A DNA stretch of 64,000 bases. Source: Pseudomonas anguilliseptica. GTDB taxonomy: Bacteria > Pseudomonadota > Gammaproteobacteria > Pseudomonadales > Pseudomonadaceae. The translations under genes and the position numbers were made by a program. Location: the NCBI RefSeq assembly GCF_900105355.1, contig NZ_FNSC01000001.1:3782001-3846000 (forward strand), written 5' to 3'. Under the pieces are notes generated by a model. That model saw only the letters and a program-made list of their open reading frames with translations. It searched no databases and was not told the origin of the DNA. This document shows, piece after piece, positions 43,131 through 52,711 of the stretch (position 1 is the stretch's first letter; every line of letters begins with the position of its first letter).

Positions 43131-43137
43131 AACAAAT

Positions 43138-43164
43138 AAGCCTGGCCCTGTGCTGGGCTTTTTC
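43138..43164 (+). terminator. Weak intrinsic terminator after small terminase
   Basis: AAGCC...GGCTT with an inner GCCC/GGGC and a run of five T, upstream of late-element copy 2. Confidence 0.65.
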
Positions 43165-43182
43165 ATGCCTTGCCATCGCTAC

Positions 43183-43198
43183 GCAGTGACATAGCGTC
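43183..43198 (+). promoter_or_regulatory. Late-region element, copy 2
   Basis: GCAGTGACATAGCGTC, 35 bases before the start of the gene at 43234. Fifteen bases are identical to copy 1. Confidence 0.7.
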
Positions 43199-43233
43199 AC
43201 CCGGCATTAGGAAATAACCGAGGCACAACCCCC

Positions 43234-43836
43234 ATGGCTCCTGAAGTCGAGTTGACGATAGTTCGCGGCAAAACGCTGGAGTTAGCGTTTCAGTACGCCG
43301 ACGAAGAGCTGCTATACCGGCCAATAACTAGCATGCCGAGCAAGGCACCTGTTCGCCTGGGCTCTGCGACACACGGAATACCTGACGGCTGGCCTGTGCG
43401 TATTGAGTCAGTTTCTTCGCCAGCTGAACTCAATACGCCAGAAGGCGAATCAATAGCAGCCAAGCGTGTAGATGCCGACACGATTGAGTTGAACTCAGAA
43501 AATGGCAGCACCTGGCGCAGCTTATCAGCGGGAGGCGTGCTGGTATTCAATACGCCGGTGGAGCTGGCTGGCTGGCAGGCACGCGCTGCCGTGCGTGATC
43601 GAGTTGGCGGCACCCTGCAGTTCACTTGGGACTCCAATGCACTGAATACCCCTGATGCGCTCATTACGGTCGACCTGGCCGCGCACGCTTTCGTGCTGCA
43701 CATGAGCGCAGACCAGGCTGCAGCCCTGACCTGGAGCAAAGGCGTGTGGGAGTTGGAGGCGATTGATCCTACCGGCCGCGTCTATCAAGTGATCGGCGTC
43801 AGCAAAGTGATGGTCAGCAGCGAGGTGGTCATCTAG
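43234..43836 (+). CDS. Tail-fibre-module protein (hypothetical)
   Basis: 200 residues. Beta-rich, low in charge. The first half (VELTIVRGKTLELAFQYADE) and the closing WELEAIDPTGRVYQVIGVSK resemble small baseplate or fibre-linked proteins of phages. First gene of a block ahead of large terminase. Confidence 0.65.
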   Translation: MAPEVELTIVRGKTLELAFQYADEELLYRPITSMPSKAPVRLGSATHGIPDGWPVRIESVSSPAELNTPEGESIAAKRVDADTIELNSENGSTWRSLSAGGVLVFNTPVELAGWQARAAVRDRVGGTLQFTWDSNALNTPDALITVDLAAHAFVLHMSADQAAALTWSKGVWELEAIDPTGRVYQVIGVSKVMVSSEVVI

Positions 43837-44180
43837 TGGGCCTGCTTACAGTGCGCGGCTCCGGCGATGGCCGGGTGGTGATTGTTGCTGACCGCAGCAG
43901 CTCGCGCGTGGTTGCAGGCCTTCGCCAGCAGACTTCAACAAAAGCTGTGATCGCCGCAGGGCAGCGGGGCGCACCGGGCGCCAGTGCAGCTGCATATCAG
44001 CACAACCAGCCGTCAGCGACAGACACCTGGATCATCAACCACAACCTTGGCTATCGGCCAGTGGTTGGGCTTTTCACTGTGGGCGGTGTGCTCATGCTGG
44101 CCAACGTGCAACACATCGACACCAACCAGGCTCGCGCCTTCTTCGACGGGCCGGTTGCCGGCTATGCCGTCTGTTCCTAA
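43836..44180 (+). CDS. Small tail-fibre-module protein with collagen-like turn
   Basis: 114 residues from GTG 43836, one base overlapping the previous stop. GQRGAPGAS looks like a short collagen-type triplet run. It is followed by DTWIINHNLGYRPVV, a motif common in tail-fibre tip domains. Probably structural. Confidence 0.65.
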   Translation: MGLLTVRGSGDGRVVIVADRSSSRVVAGLRQQTSTKAVIAAGQRGAPGASAAAYQHNQPSATDTWIINHNLGYRPVVGLFTVGGVLMLANVQHIDTNQARAFFDGPVAGYAVCS

Positions 44181-44195
44181 CAGGAGTAACACCCT

Positions 44196-44987
44196 ATGAC
44201 TCTTGACGTTCAAACCAGCCTGGATATGGGCAGTGCCCGTAAAATCCTCAACTTGCCAACGCCAACCAACCCCGGCGATGCGGTACCCAAGTCATACGTC
44301 GACTCAGCTGTAGAGGGTTTGTCGTGGAAGGACAGCGTGCGCGTGGCGGCGCAGGTCAACGTAACGGTAGCGTCACCTGGGGCATCCATCGACGGCATCG
44401 CCATGGTGGCCAACGACCGGGTGTTGCTGGGTAACCAGACCAGCACCCCGGAAAAGGGCATCTATATCTGGAACGGCGCAGCGGTCCCAATGACTCGCGC
44501 CCTCGATGCCAGCACCAGTGATGAGCTGGAAAACGCCGTGGTTGGCGTCGAAGAAGGCACCAGTGTTGGCACGACCTACCGTCAGACCACCGTTAATTTT
44601 GTGCTCGGCACCGGCAGCCCAGTGTTTACCACGTTCGGCACCAGTGCCCCTGCGGCGAGCGAGGCCACGGCGGGCATCGCCGAGATTGCCACCCAGCCAG
44701 AGGTCGATGCGCTTACCGATGACGCACGGTTTATCACGCCGCTGAAACTGGCCAACTGGTCCGGGCGCAGCAAGAAGTTCTCGCAGGTAATCGGCGATGC
44801 CGCGGCCACCAGCATCACTGTGACGCACAACCTCAACAGCCGCGATGTACATACCGAGGTCTACCGAAACTCGGGCAATTACGACTCGGTGATGGTGGAA
44901 ACCCGGCGCACATCGGTCAATGCGGTGACCCTGGTGTTCGACAACGCGCCGGCGCTTAACTCCTTCGTTGTTGTGGTGCGGGCATAA
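44196..44987 (+). CDS. Tail-fibre-like protein
   Basis: 263 residues. TNPGDAVPKSYVDSAVEGLS with WKDSVRVAA is a signature of phage tail-fibre repeats; ITPLKLANW near residue 185 is another. The C-terminal domain (TSITVTHNLNSRDVHTEVYR) resembles the NHNLG domain of the previous protein. Likely receptor-binding apparatus. Confidence 0.78.
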   Translation: MTLDVQTSLDMGSARKILNLPTPTNPGDAVPKSYVDSAVEGLSWKDSVRVAAQVNVTVASPGASIDGIAMVANDRVLLGNQTSTPEKGIYIWNGAAVPMTRALDASTSDELENAVVGVEEGTSVGTTYRQTTVNFVLGTGSPVFTTFGTSAPAASEATAGIAEIATQPEVDALTDDARFITPLKLANWSGRSKKFSQVIGDAAATSITVTHNLNSRDVHTEVYRNSGNYDSVMVETRRTSVNAVTLVFDNAPALNSFVVVVRA

Positions 44988-44990
44988 CCA

Positions 44991-45785
44991 ATGGCTACGG
45001 AAGCGCAGGGTGATATCCAGCTGGGCGGGCTGAGCGCCTTCTACGACCTGGTAGCGCTCGCGCCGCCTGCCGCAGGTGCACTCAACCTTAATGCGCCGCA
45101 GGAAACGGTGGTTGTTTCGCTCGATCAGAACGTAACCGCCATCACCATGCCGGCCGGCGTTACGGGGCGCGCCCTGAACAAACGCATCGTGTTCGTGCAG
45201 ACCGGCGCCGGCAACTTTACCGTGGCCGGATGGGCAGCAGCAGGCGTTGCTGTTGAGGGCAATGCGCCCGAGCCGGCACTGGCCACCGGGGCCGGCGCTG
45301 TCACCGAGATTATCCTGACGAATGTGCATAACCAGGGATGGCGCATGTACATCGACACGTCGGGATCAGCCACCTATGGCGAGGCAAACACGGCCGCCAA
45401 TATTGGCTCCGGCTCTGGCATTTACGAGGGCAAGAGCGGCGTACAGCTGCGCTTCAAGTCACTGAAAGCCGGTGCCGGGGTAACCCTAACGCCCGATGCA
45501 GACAGCATCACCATTTCCGCCGATGGTGGTGGGGGCGGCGGATCTGGTGACGTTGTGTCGACCAGCCTTGGCGATATGGTTTTCGGTACAGGTAGCGCGC
45601 CGTATGGTGCGCCGGTTGGCGCTTCACTGATCCAGCAGTCCTATAACAGCGTTGAGCAGACGATCATCGTGCTTGGCATCGTTGATTTCAGTGACGTGGC
45701 GAGCCAAACCACCGGCATGCAGATCGGCTATGCCACGACAAGCAACACGCTCGTTTATCGCTATTACAGACAGGAGCCCATCTAA
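44991..45785 (+). CDS. Tail-fibre-like protein
   Basis: 264 residues. Thr/Ala/Gly-rich beta structure. A segment GIYEGKSGVQLRFKSLKAGA followed by GVTLTPDADSITIS is typical of trimeric fibre stalks. A seven-Gly hinge precedes the C-terminal domain. It ends one base into the next gene. Confidence 0.75.
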   Translation: MATEAQGDIQLGGLSAFYDLVALAPPAAGALNLNAPQETVVVSLDQNVTAITMPAGVTGRALNKRIVFVQTGAGNFTVAGWAAAGVAVEGNAPEPALATGAGAVTEIILTNVHNQGWRMYIDTSGSATYGEANTAANIGSGSGIYEGKSGVQLRFKSLKAGAGVTLTPDADSITISADGGGGGGSGDVVSTSLGDMVFGTGSAPYGAPVGASLIQQSYNSVEQTIIVLGIVDFSDVASQTTGMQIGYATTSNTLVYRYYRQEPI

Positions 45786-46387
45786 TGGCCTACGGATGGA
45801 GTACTTGGATGGCAGTGACCGCTGCGCCACCAGCGAAGGCGGACAGCTCGGAAGCGCTGCTGGGCACAAACGATACGAAATACATCACCCCGCTTGGGCT
45901 GGATGCTGTGCTTGATGTGCGCCTGCCGCTGGCTGCAGTCATCAAGCGGATGACGGCCACACAAGCCAGTAGCTCGACGACTCCAGCGAACATCACCGAG
46001 CTATTCGCAGCGATGGAGGCGAATGCGGTCTACGAGGTTGAGGCTTTTGTTACCTTTCAGAGTGCGGCGACAACCACCGGCCTGGGCCTTGGGTTTACGT
46101 CGCCGACCGGCTGCAGGCCGCAGCTTGAAATTACTGTGCCGATCACCTCGACGGCGGCAGCATCACAGTTTCGTACTATCTTCCCGAATGCGACGGCACT
46201 GGAGTCTGGCGAAGTGCTGAGCACGGGCGTAACCGCCATCAACAGCAACCACACGGCGCATGTCCGAGGCGTTATTGCCAACGGGGCAAATGCCGGCAAC
46301 TTCCAGCTGCGCTTCCGTAGTGAGGTGGCAAGCTCTGCCATTACGCTGCAGATCGGCTCGACGCTGATCCTCCGCAAAATCGGGTAA
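45785..46387 (+). CDS. Tail-fibre tip-like protein
   Basis: 200 residues. It opens with a fibre-like segment (GTNDTKYITPLGLDAVLDVR) and closes with a beta-rich domain (TTTGLGLGFTSPTGCRPQLE and onward) similar to phage fibre tips. It is the last gene before the beta-propeller protein. Confidence 0.72.
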   Translation: MAYGWSTWMAVTAAPPAKADSSEALLGTNDTKYITPLGLDAVLDVRLPLAAVIKRMTATQASSSTTPANITELFAAMEANAVYEVEAFVTFQSAATTTGLGLGFTSPTGCRPQLEITVPITSTAAASQFRTIFPNATALESGEVLSTGVTAINSNHTAHVRGVIANGANAGNFQLRFRSEVASSAITLQIGSTLILRKIG

Positions 46388-46394
46388 CGTAACC

Positions 46395-47357
46395 ATGCTG
46401 ATGCCGATACTTAAAGCCTCCGGGGGCCAATGGCCTGCTCCCGTCCCCCAGGCTAAGATTTTTGCCGGCTGGTCAGAGGCCCCATTCGTGCGCAAGTACG
46501 ACGCCGACACCTGGGCATTGGAAAGCACGGGATTTAGCCTGACAGACGCATCGCCGCTTGCGATATCACCAAGTAATTCACTGGTCGCCTACGTCGAGGG
46601 CAATCTAAAGGTCAGAAACCTGGCCAATGGCGCGCTTGTTTATTCGTGGCCGATCAGCGTGGGGGCTGCATCCGATATAGCATTCAGCCCTGATGGCTCA
46701 ATGGTTGCTCTTGCCGGTAACAGTGACCTTTATCTTGAAGTCATTGAGCTGGCGACAGGTGCGTCAATCTCGATCAGCTCGCGCCCGGACAGTCCACGCT
46801 CCGTGAAGTTCAACGCCAGTGGTACCCGGCTGGCCGTTGGTGGGGTCGGCGCAACCAAGATTCAGGTTTATAGGGTCAGCGACTGGGCGACGTTGTGGAC
46901 AAGCACCACCTTCGGCAACTGCTGGGGGCTCACGTTTAGCCCTGACGATGCCCGGCTTTATGCCGCCAGGTCGGCAAACCCTGCGGTGCGGGCGTTAAAC
47001 CCCGACACGGGAGCCTTGCTTGGAACAACCTACGCGCCATCCTTTTCGGCTGTAGGCACGTCACAGGCGCGAGTTCGCGTTAATCCTGCCGGTACGCAAA
47101 TGGCCGTAGCTATGGACAACTACCCAGGATTGGCGCTGTTCACAATCAATAGCCCAACCAGCTTCACGCGAGTAGGCGCCGCCAATATCGATACGTCCAC
47201 GGCTGGGCTGATTGAATACTTGGCGGATGGATCGCAGATAGCAGTGGCAGACCTTGATAGCGGGCTGGCGCTCTACAACACCACTACCTTTGCCCGTAAC
47301 GTGCTCAATCCTTCAGGGATACTCACCGGCCTGGCCTGCAGCCCACTTGTGTCCTGA
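46395..47357 (+). CDS. WD40-like beta-propeller protein in the tail module
   Basis: 320 residues with about six repeated blades: SPLAISPSNSLVAYVEG, SDIAFSPDGSMVALAG, RSVKFNASGTRLAVGG, WGLTFSPDDARLYAAR, ARVRVNPAGTQMAVAM and IEYLADGSQIAVADL. This spacing of about 40 residues is a beta-propeller. There is no signal peptide. Placed with fibre genes, it may bind a host surface ligand; that is inference. Confidence 0.8.
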   Translation: MLMPILKASGGQWPAPVPQAKIFAGWSEAPFVRKYDADTWALESTGFSLTDASPLAISPSNSLVAYVEGNLKVRNLANGALVYSWPISVGAASDIAFSPDGSMVALAGNSDLYLEVIELATGASISISSRPDSPRSVKFNASGTRLAVGGVGATKIQVYRVSDWATLWTSTTFGNCWGLTFSPDDARLYAARSANPAVRALNPDTGALLGTTYAPSFSAVGTSQARVRVNPAGTQMAVAMDNYPGLALFTINSPTSFTRVGAANIDTSTAGLIEYLADGSQIAVADLDSGLALYNTTTFARNVLNPSGILTGLACSPLVS

Positions 47358-47448
47358 CCCCCCTGTAGGGGGCGCCTGATAAAATAATTCCAGCATCCAC
47401 CGCTGAAAAGTATGCACTGACCAAAGCGCAGGCATAGACGAAAGATGT

Positions 47449-47464
47449 CCAGTGACATTGCCTG
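47449..47464 (+). promoter_or_regulatory. Late-region element, copy 3
   Basis: CCAGTGACATTGCCTG, 27 bases before the large terminase start. The core AGTGACAT is conserved and the right half diverges. Confidence 0.6.
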
Positions 47465-47491
47465 CCCAGCATCACACCTGGGCACTGCTTT

Positions 47492-49036
47492 ATGTCGCAA
47501 GAAACCGATCAGTACCTGTCGCGCCTGATGGCTGATGACGAACTGTACTGCGCCAAGAATCTGAAGATCCGCGACAAAAACGGCGAACTGCATTCGTTCA
47601 TCTGGAATGAAGCGCAGCGCATGCTGCATGACCTGGTGGAGAAGCAGAAAGCCCAGCGCGGATGGGTGCGGGTACTGGTGCTGAAGGGCCGGCAGCAGGG
47701 AATCAGTACTTGGACGGCGGCCAGGTTCTACAAACGCACGTCGATGCAATTCGGCAAGCGCACCATGATCATCACCCACCTCGATGCGGCTACGCAGAAC
47801 CTGTTTGGCATCGCCAAAACCTACTTCGATCTGAGTGACGACACGCTGAAGCCTGCGGTAAAGGCCAACTCAGGAACGGAGCTGTCATTCTCGACGCTGC
47901 GCAGCGGCTACAAGGTGGCAACCGCCGGCAGCAAGAACGCCGGCCGATCGGACACGGTTCAATACCTGCACGGGTCCGAGTTCGCATTCTGGCCCAACGC
48001 CATCAACATCATGGCCGGCCTTGGCCAGACGGTTCCGCTTCTGCCCGGTACCGAGGTGATACTGGAGTCGACAGCCAACGGGCTGGCGAATATGTACCAC
48101 AAGATGTGGGTACTGGCCGTTGCTGGCAAGTCTGACTACCTGGCAGTTTTCATCCCCTGGTTCATCCAGAAAGAGTATCGCCGCGAAGTACCTGCCGACT
48201 TCGAACTGACCGCAGAAGAAGTCGAATACATGGAGGCCTTCGGGCTTGACCATGAGCAGATGGCTTGGCGTCAGGCCAAGATCTCAACCGAGTTTGCGGG
48301 CGATTCTGCTTGGTTTGACCAGGAGTACCCAGCCACGCCAGACATGGCCTTCCAGCGCGTAGGGCACCGGGCAATCGTCAATACCCTGGCCGTGGCCAAG
48401 GCTCGCAAGATCAATCCTGCTCACCTGAAAGCCATGGGCGCCCATGTGGTTGGTGTCGACCCAGCACGCTTCGGCGATGACGACACGGCAATCATCCACC
48501 GACAGGGCCGAAAGGCTTGGGGCCTGAGGAAAATTCACGGCTACGACACCATGCAGGTGGCCGGCGTAGTGGTCCGCATGCTTGAGGATGACAAGACCAT
48601 CAAGATGGTTTTTATCGACATTGGCGGCCTTGGTGCGGGCGTCTATGACCGACTGATTGAACTCGGCTATGGCGATCGCGTCACCGCGGTCAACTTCGGC
48701 AGTAGCGCTTCTGACGAGCGCAAATACTTCAACAAGCGCAGCGAAATGTGGGGGGAGGCTGCCGAGTGGATCGCAGACATCATCACGCCATGCCTGCCAG
48801 ATGACGACGGCCTGCACGCAGACCTTACAGCCCCAGGTTACAGCCACAGCTCAAACGGCCAGATCAAGCTCGACTCCAAGGAGAAGATCAAAAAGGAACT
48901 CGGAAAGTCACCAGACGCGGGCGATGCCTTAGCGCTCACTTTTGCTTTGCCAGTTGCTTCCAGTGACATAGAGATACCCGCATGGAAGCGGCGCCTGATG
49001 TCAGGACGAAGCCGAAAAACAGCGATGAGTGCGTGA
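47492..49036 (+). CDS. Terminase large subunit
   Basis: 514 residues. ATPase domain: Walker A-like VLKGRQQGIST near residue 65, and HGSEFAFWP near the Walker B region. Nuclease domain: VGVDPARFGDDDTAII near 320 with catalytic Asp residues and FIDIGGLGAGVYDRL near 380. It powers DNA packaging with the small subunit and cuts the concatemer. Confidence 0.93.
   Translation: MSQETDQYLSRLMADDELYCAKNLKIRDKNGELHSFIWNEAQRMLHDLVEKQKAQRGWVRVLVLKGRQQGISTWTAARFYKRTSMQFGKRTMIITHLDAATQNLFGIAKTYFDLSDDTLKPAVKANSGTELSFSTLRSGYKVATAGSKNAGRSDTVQYLHGSEFAFWPNAINIMAGLGQTVPLLPGTEVILESTANGLANMYHKMWVLAVAGKSDYLAVFIPWFIQKEYRREVPADFELTAEEVEYMEAFGLDHEQMAWRQAKISTEFAGDSAWFDQEYPATPDMAFQRVGHRAIVNTLAVAKARKINPAHLKAMGAHVVGVDPARFGDDDTAIIHRQGRKAWGLRKIHGYDTMQVAGVVVRMLEDDKTIKMVFIDIGGLGAGVYDRLIELGYGDRVTAVNFGSSASDERKYFNKRSEMWGEAAEWIADIITPCLPDDDGLHADLTAPGYSHSSNGQIKLDSKEKIKKELGKSPDAGDALALTFALPVASSDIEIPAWKRRLMSGRSRKTAMSA
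48960..48975 (+). promoter_or_regulatory. Late-region element, copy 4
   Basis: CCAGTGACATAGAGAT inside the 3' end of large terminase, about 60 bases ahead of the portal start. Confidence 0.55.
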
Positions 49037-49037
49037 A

Positions 49038-51173
49038 ATGACAGGCAAGCCCACCGAGGTTATGAGCGATAGCGCGCTGGCGACTGCCAACTGGAATCGC
49101 TACGAGTACGCCAAGCGGCGCGGCCACGACACCTATTGCGCCACTGCCCGCAAGTGCGAGGACTTTTACCTGGGCGGCGGCCGTCAGTGGTCCGCGGAAG
49201 ATCTTGAAGTGCTGGCCGAGGCCGGTCGCCCCGCGCTTGAGTTCAACCAGATCAAGCACAAGCTCAACACGGCGATTGGGTACCAGATCCAAAATCGCAT
49301 GGATATCAGCTTTCGCCCGCGCGGCCGAGGCGCTGACGAGGATCTAGCCAGCGTTCTATCGAAGGTCGCCATGCAGGTGGCCGACAACACCAAGTTGCAC
49401 TGGCTTGAAACCCAGGTGTTCAGCGACGGCATGATCCAGCAGCGCGGCTACTTCGATCTGCGCATCAGCTACCGCGACTCGATGCTGGGCGAGATCACCA
49501 TCGAAGATCTCGACCCGATGGACGTAATGCCTGATCCGGACGCCAAGAGCTACGACCCGGATAAGTGGCAGGACGTGACCGTTACGCGCTGGCTGACCTA
49601 CGACGACATCGAAGAGCTGTACGGGACTGTTGCTCGCCAGAAAGCCGAAAGCGAGCAGTCTGACGACGCTGATTTTGGCGACGACGAGGAAGAGGGCGAG
49701 GCCCGGTCAAAGTTCGGCGGCGACACCGGCGGCGTTGACCGCATGGACACCAGCACCATGACCGACGGGACACGCCGCGTGCGAGTTATTGACCGTCAGT
49801 TCTGGCGCATGGAGAAAACCAAGGTCGCTATCAGCATGACGGGTGATATTCGGCCCGTTGGCCACTTGAAGGACGATCAGGTTGCAGCGCTTAAAGGCGT
49901 GGTTGTGGCTGATCGCCGCATTCGCCGCGTGCGCTGGCTGATCACTACGCGCTCAGCGGTACTGCATGACGATTGGTCGCCGTTTGAGCACTTCACGGTG
50001 GTTCCGTTCTTTCCGTTTTTCCGCCGCGGGCAAACGGTTGGCCTGGTGGATGACGCTATTGGCCCGCAGGAACTGCTGAACAAGTCCATGAGCCAGTACC
50101 TGCACACAGTAAATACCAGTGCAAACAGCGGCTGGATCAGCTGGGCAAACACGATTGCCAACATGCGTGATGAGGATCTATCCGATCGCGGGGCCGAAAC
50201 GGGCCTGCATATTGTGCTCAAGAAGGACACCCCGAACCACCAGGTGCCGCAAAAGATTCAGCCAAACCAGGCGCCAACAGGTATTGATCGGATGATCGAG
50301 CGGGCTGGGGCCATGCTGTCCGAGGCTACCGGCGTGAATGACGCCATGAGTGGCGACCCGGGCAAGGAAGTCAGCGGCCTGGCCATTCAGGCCAAGCAGT
50401 TTGCCGCTCAGCAGGGGCTCGCAGTTCCACTGGATAACTTGGCGCGGACTCGCAACATGATGGGCTCGCGCATCCTGAAGCTGATCCAGTCCTTCTACGA
50501 CACCCCGCGCATCATCCGCATCACCGACAAGGCGCCGAACGGCAAGCCGACCACGACTGAGCTGCAGGTGAACGTGCCGGACGAAACCGGCGGCGTGCTG
50601 AACGACCTGACGATTGGCGAGTATGACGTCGTTGTCGCTGAGGTGCCGATGCAGGTCACCTTCGAGAACGGTCAGTTTGAGCAGGCGCTGAACATGCGCG
50701 ACAAGGGAGTTCGCATCCCTGACAAGTCGATAATCATGCACAGCAACCTGGCGGATAAGCACGACATCCTTGAGCAGATGGAGGGCGAGGCGCCGCCGGT
50801 AGATCCAACGCTTGAGGCCAAGGCCAAGCTAATGGGCGCCCAGGCTGATCTGGCCGCCGCCAACGTGACCCGCATCCAAAATGAGGCTGTGAATCGCGCT
50901 GTTGAAGCGCAATTCAGCGCAATCCAGACCGCCGGCGCTATCGCGACAAACCCGCAAGTCAGCGGGCTTGGCGATGCCCTTCTGCGCTCGGCCGGGTATG
51001 TCGACCGCGACAGCTCGCCAATTATCCCGCAAGCGGCCGCAGCACTTCAGGCGGGCGGCGGGCTGGGTGACTTTCCGCAGAACACCAATCCATCGACCCC
51101 AGTGAACCCAGCAAATCCGGCGGTTGGGCTGAATGCTGGGATCGAAACCAAGCAATTCGAAGGAGCAGCGTAA
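49038..51173 (+). CDS. Portal protein, P22-like
   Basis: 711 residues. Core region LEFNQIKHKLNTAIGYQIQN and DPMDVMPDPDAKSYDPDKWQ are typical of the P22-type portal family, whose 12-mer forms the DNA channel. An acidic insertion (SDDADFGDDEEEGEARSKFG) lies near residue 215. Long C-terminal helices form the barrel-like end. ATG 49038 was chosen; GTG 49029 overlaps the terminase stop. Confidence 0.9.
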   Translation: MTGKPTEVMSDSALATANWNRYEYAKRRGHDTYCATARKCEDFYLGGGRQWSAEDLEVLAEAGRPALEFNQIKHKLNTAIGYQIQNRMDISFRPRGRGADEDLASVLSKVAMQVADNTKLHWLETQVFSDGMIQQRGYFDLRISYRDSMLGEITIEDLDPMDVMPDPDAKSYDPDKWQDVTVTRWLTYDDIEELYGTVARQKAESEQSDDADFGDDEEEGEARSKFGGDTGGVDRMDTSTMTDGTRRVRVIDRQFWRMEKTKVAISMTGDIRPVGHLKDDQVAALKGVVVADRRIRRVRWLITTRSAVLHDDWSPFEHFTVVPFFPFFRRGQTVGLVDDAIGPQELLNKSMSQYLHTVNTSANSGWISWANTIANMRDEDLSDRGAETGLHIVLKKDTPNHQVPQKIQPNQAPTGIDRMIERAGAMLSEATGVNDAMSGDPGKEVSGLAIQAKQFAAQQGLAVPLDNLARTRNMMGSRILKLIQSFYDTPRIIRITDKAPNGKPTTTELQVNVPDETGGVLNDLTIGEYDVVVAEVPMQVTFENGQFEQALNMRDKGVRIPDKSIIMHSNLADKHDILEQMEGEAPPVDPTLEAKAKLMGAQADLAAANVTRIQNEAVNRAVEAQFSAIQTAGAIATNPQVSGLGDALLRSAGYVDRDSSPIIPQAAAALQAGGGLGDFPQNTNPSTPVNPANPAVGLNAGIETKQFEGAA

Positions 51174-51358
51174 TGGCAGCAGCAAAGAAGAAATCCACCT
51201 CGGTAGGCATATCCATTGATGACTCATGGCGCATCGAGGACGACCTGCGCTGCCTGCTTGAGGCCGCAAAGATCAAGCGCGATCCGAAGCGCATGGCCGC
51301 CGTACGCAAGTTGGCACAACAGAAAACCGCCGACATGCAGGCACTGAAGCAAATTTAA
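51173..51358 (+). CDS. Small basic phage protein
   Basis: 61 residues, MAAAKKKSTSVGISIDDSWR at the start, helical and basic. One-base overlap with the portal stop (TAATG). Likely head-assembly accessory, function unknown. Confidence 0.65.
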   Translation: MAAAKKKSTSVGISIDDSWRIEDDLRCLLEAAKIKRDPKRMAAVRKLAQQKTADMQALKQI

Positions 51359-51375
51359 CCACCAAGGGGCAATCC

Positions 51376-52446
51376 ATGAACCGTACCACTCTGGCACTGG
51401 CTATCGCTGCAGCATCCGGCGTGCTCAACATGAGCGACGACATCGACCCTGAGCTGCTTTACCAGGGCATTGAGGAAGAGGAAGAGGAAGAAGAAGAGGA
51501 CGACGACGAGGATGGCGATGACCTTGAACTCGATGATGACGGTGACGCGGATGATCGTGGTGACAACCTTGATCCAGACCTGCCGGCCGATGATGACCTC
51601 GACGAAGATGATGACGAAGAGGAAGAGGGCGACGAAGAGGAAGAGTCTGCCCTGAGCGATGAGGACGCAGCTTTGCTCGCTGAGCTGGCCGGCGATCCGA
51701 AGAAGTCCGGCATGGTCCCGCACTCTCGCTTCAATGAAGTGAACAACGCTCTTAAAAGCGAGCGCGCAGAGCGTCTTCGCCTTGAAGAAGAGTTGGCGCG
51801 TAGCCGTGGACAAGCCAAGCCTGCGGAAGAAGTGAAGCCGGAGCCGGCGCCAGCCGCGTTCGACTTCGATGATGCCGAAGACCGTTATGCAGAGGCGCTG
51901 CTGGAAGGCGACAAGGCGCTCGCTAAGGCGATTCGTACCGAGATCCGCACCGAAGAGCGCAAACAGTACGTCATCGAAGCCCAGCAAACCGTGCGCGAGC
52001 AGACACAGCAAGAGCGCGACGAGGCGGCTGCGGCCCAGCAGAAGGCTGATATTGGCGCAGCGGTGAATGCGGCCTATGCCAAGTATCCAGTCTTGGACCC
52101 GTCCAATAACGCGCACGACTCCGAGGCGCTACTGGATGTGGTAGCGCACCGCGACTTGCTCATCAGCAGAGGCATCCCGCCAGCAAAAGCAATCGCCCAG
52201 GCGGTCGAGCGGATCGGTTCTCGTCTTGAACCTGCGACCAAGCCTAAGCCTGGAAAGCTGGAAATGACCCGCGATCAGCTGGATCGTAATTTGGATCGTG
52301 AGAAGCAGATTCCGGCGCGGACTGGTGGAATCGGCGAGCGGAGCAAAGCGATCGACTACGCCAGCCTGACCGATGATGAATACGACAAGCTGAGCGATGA
52401 CGAGCGGCGCGCGGCCCGCGGCGACTTTGTGTCGAAAAAGAATTGA
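51376..52446 (+). CDS. Capsid scaffolding protein
   Basis: 356 residues. Extremely acidic low-complexity stretch (residues about 32-95, mostly Glu/Asp), then long helices with Ala/Glu/Gln and a charged C-terminus, the usual scaffold composition. It sits between portal and major capsid as expected. AAGGGG precedes the ATG. Removed or released after capsid assembly in related phages. Confidence 0.82.
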   Translation: MNRTTLALAIAAASGVLNMSDDIDPELLYQGIEEEEEEEEEDDDEDGDDLELDDDGDADDRGDNLDPDLPADDDLDEDDDEEEEGDEEEESALSDEDAALLAELAGDPKKSGMVPHSRFNEVNNALKSERAERLRLEEELARSRGQAKPAEEVKPEPAPAAFDFDDAEDRYAEALLEGDKALAKAIRTEIRTEERKQYVIEAQQTVREQTQQERDEAAAAQQKADIGAAVNAAYAKYPVLDPSNNAHDSEALLDVVAHRDLLISRGIPPAKAIAQAVERIGSRLEPATKPKPGKLEMTRDQLDRNLDREKQIPARTGGIGERSKAIDYASLTDDEYDKLSDDERRAARGDFVSKKN

Positions 52447-52456
52447 CCGTTAAAAA

Positions 52457-52472
52457 GCAGTGACATAACCAG
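52457..52472 (+). promoter_or_regulatory. Late-region element, copy 5
   Basis: GCAGTGACATAACCAG, 10 bases after the scaffold stop. It is followed by a hairpin GCCCCG/CGGGGC (about 52485-52507) in a 265-base gap before the capsid gene, where no convincing gene is seen. Confidence 0.6.
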
Positions 52473-52711
52473 TGAATCTCCAGCGATGCCCCGGCCTGTA
52501 CGGCGGGGCTCAATGGGCCAAGCAGTACCGCAGCAAACGCACCACCAGCAGCCTTGCGCTGCTCGCTCGCCGAGTCACGGCGCACCTCGCCAGCAGGGCG
52601 TAAAGCTGATCGCAGTACGGGTTCCTGGCTCCCCAAAAGCCTGTTTCCGCACGGGTAGGCGCACGACCCACAACACGAACGACTTATTTCCGACGATTAG
52701 GAGAGCCAATC

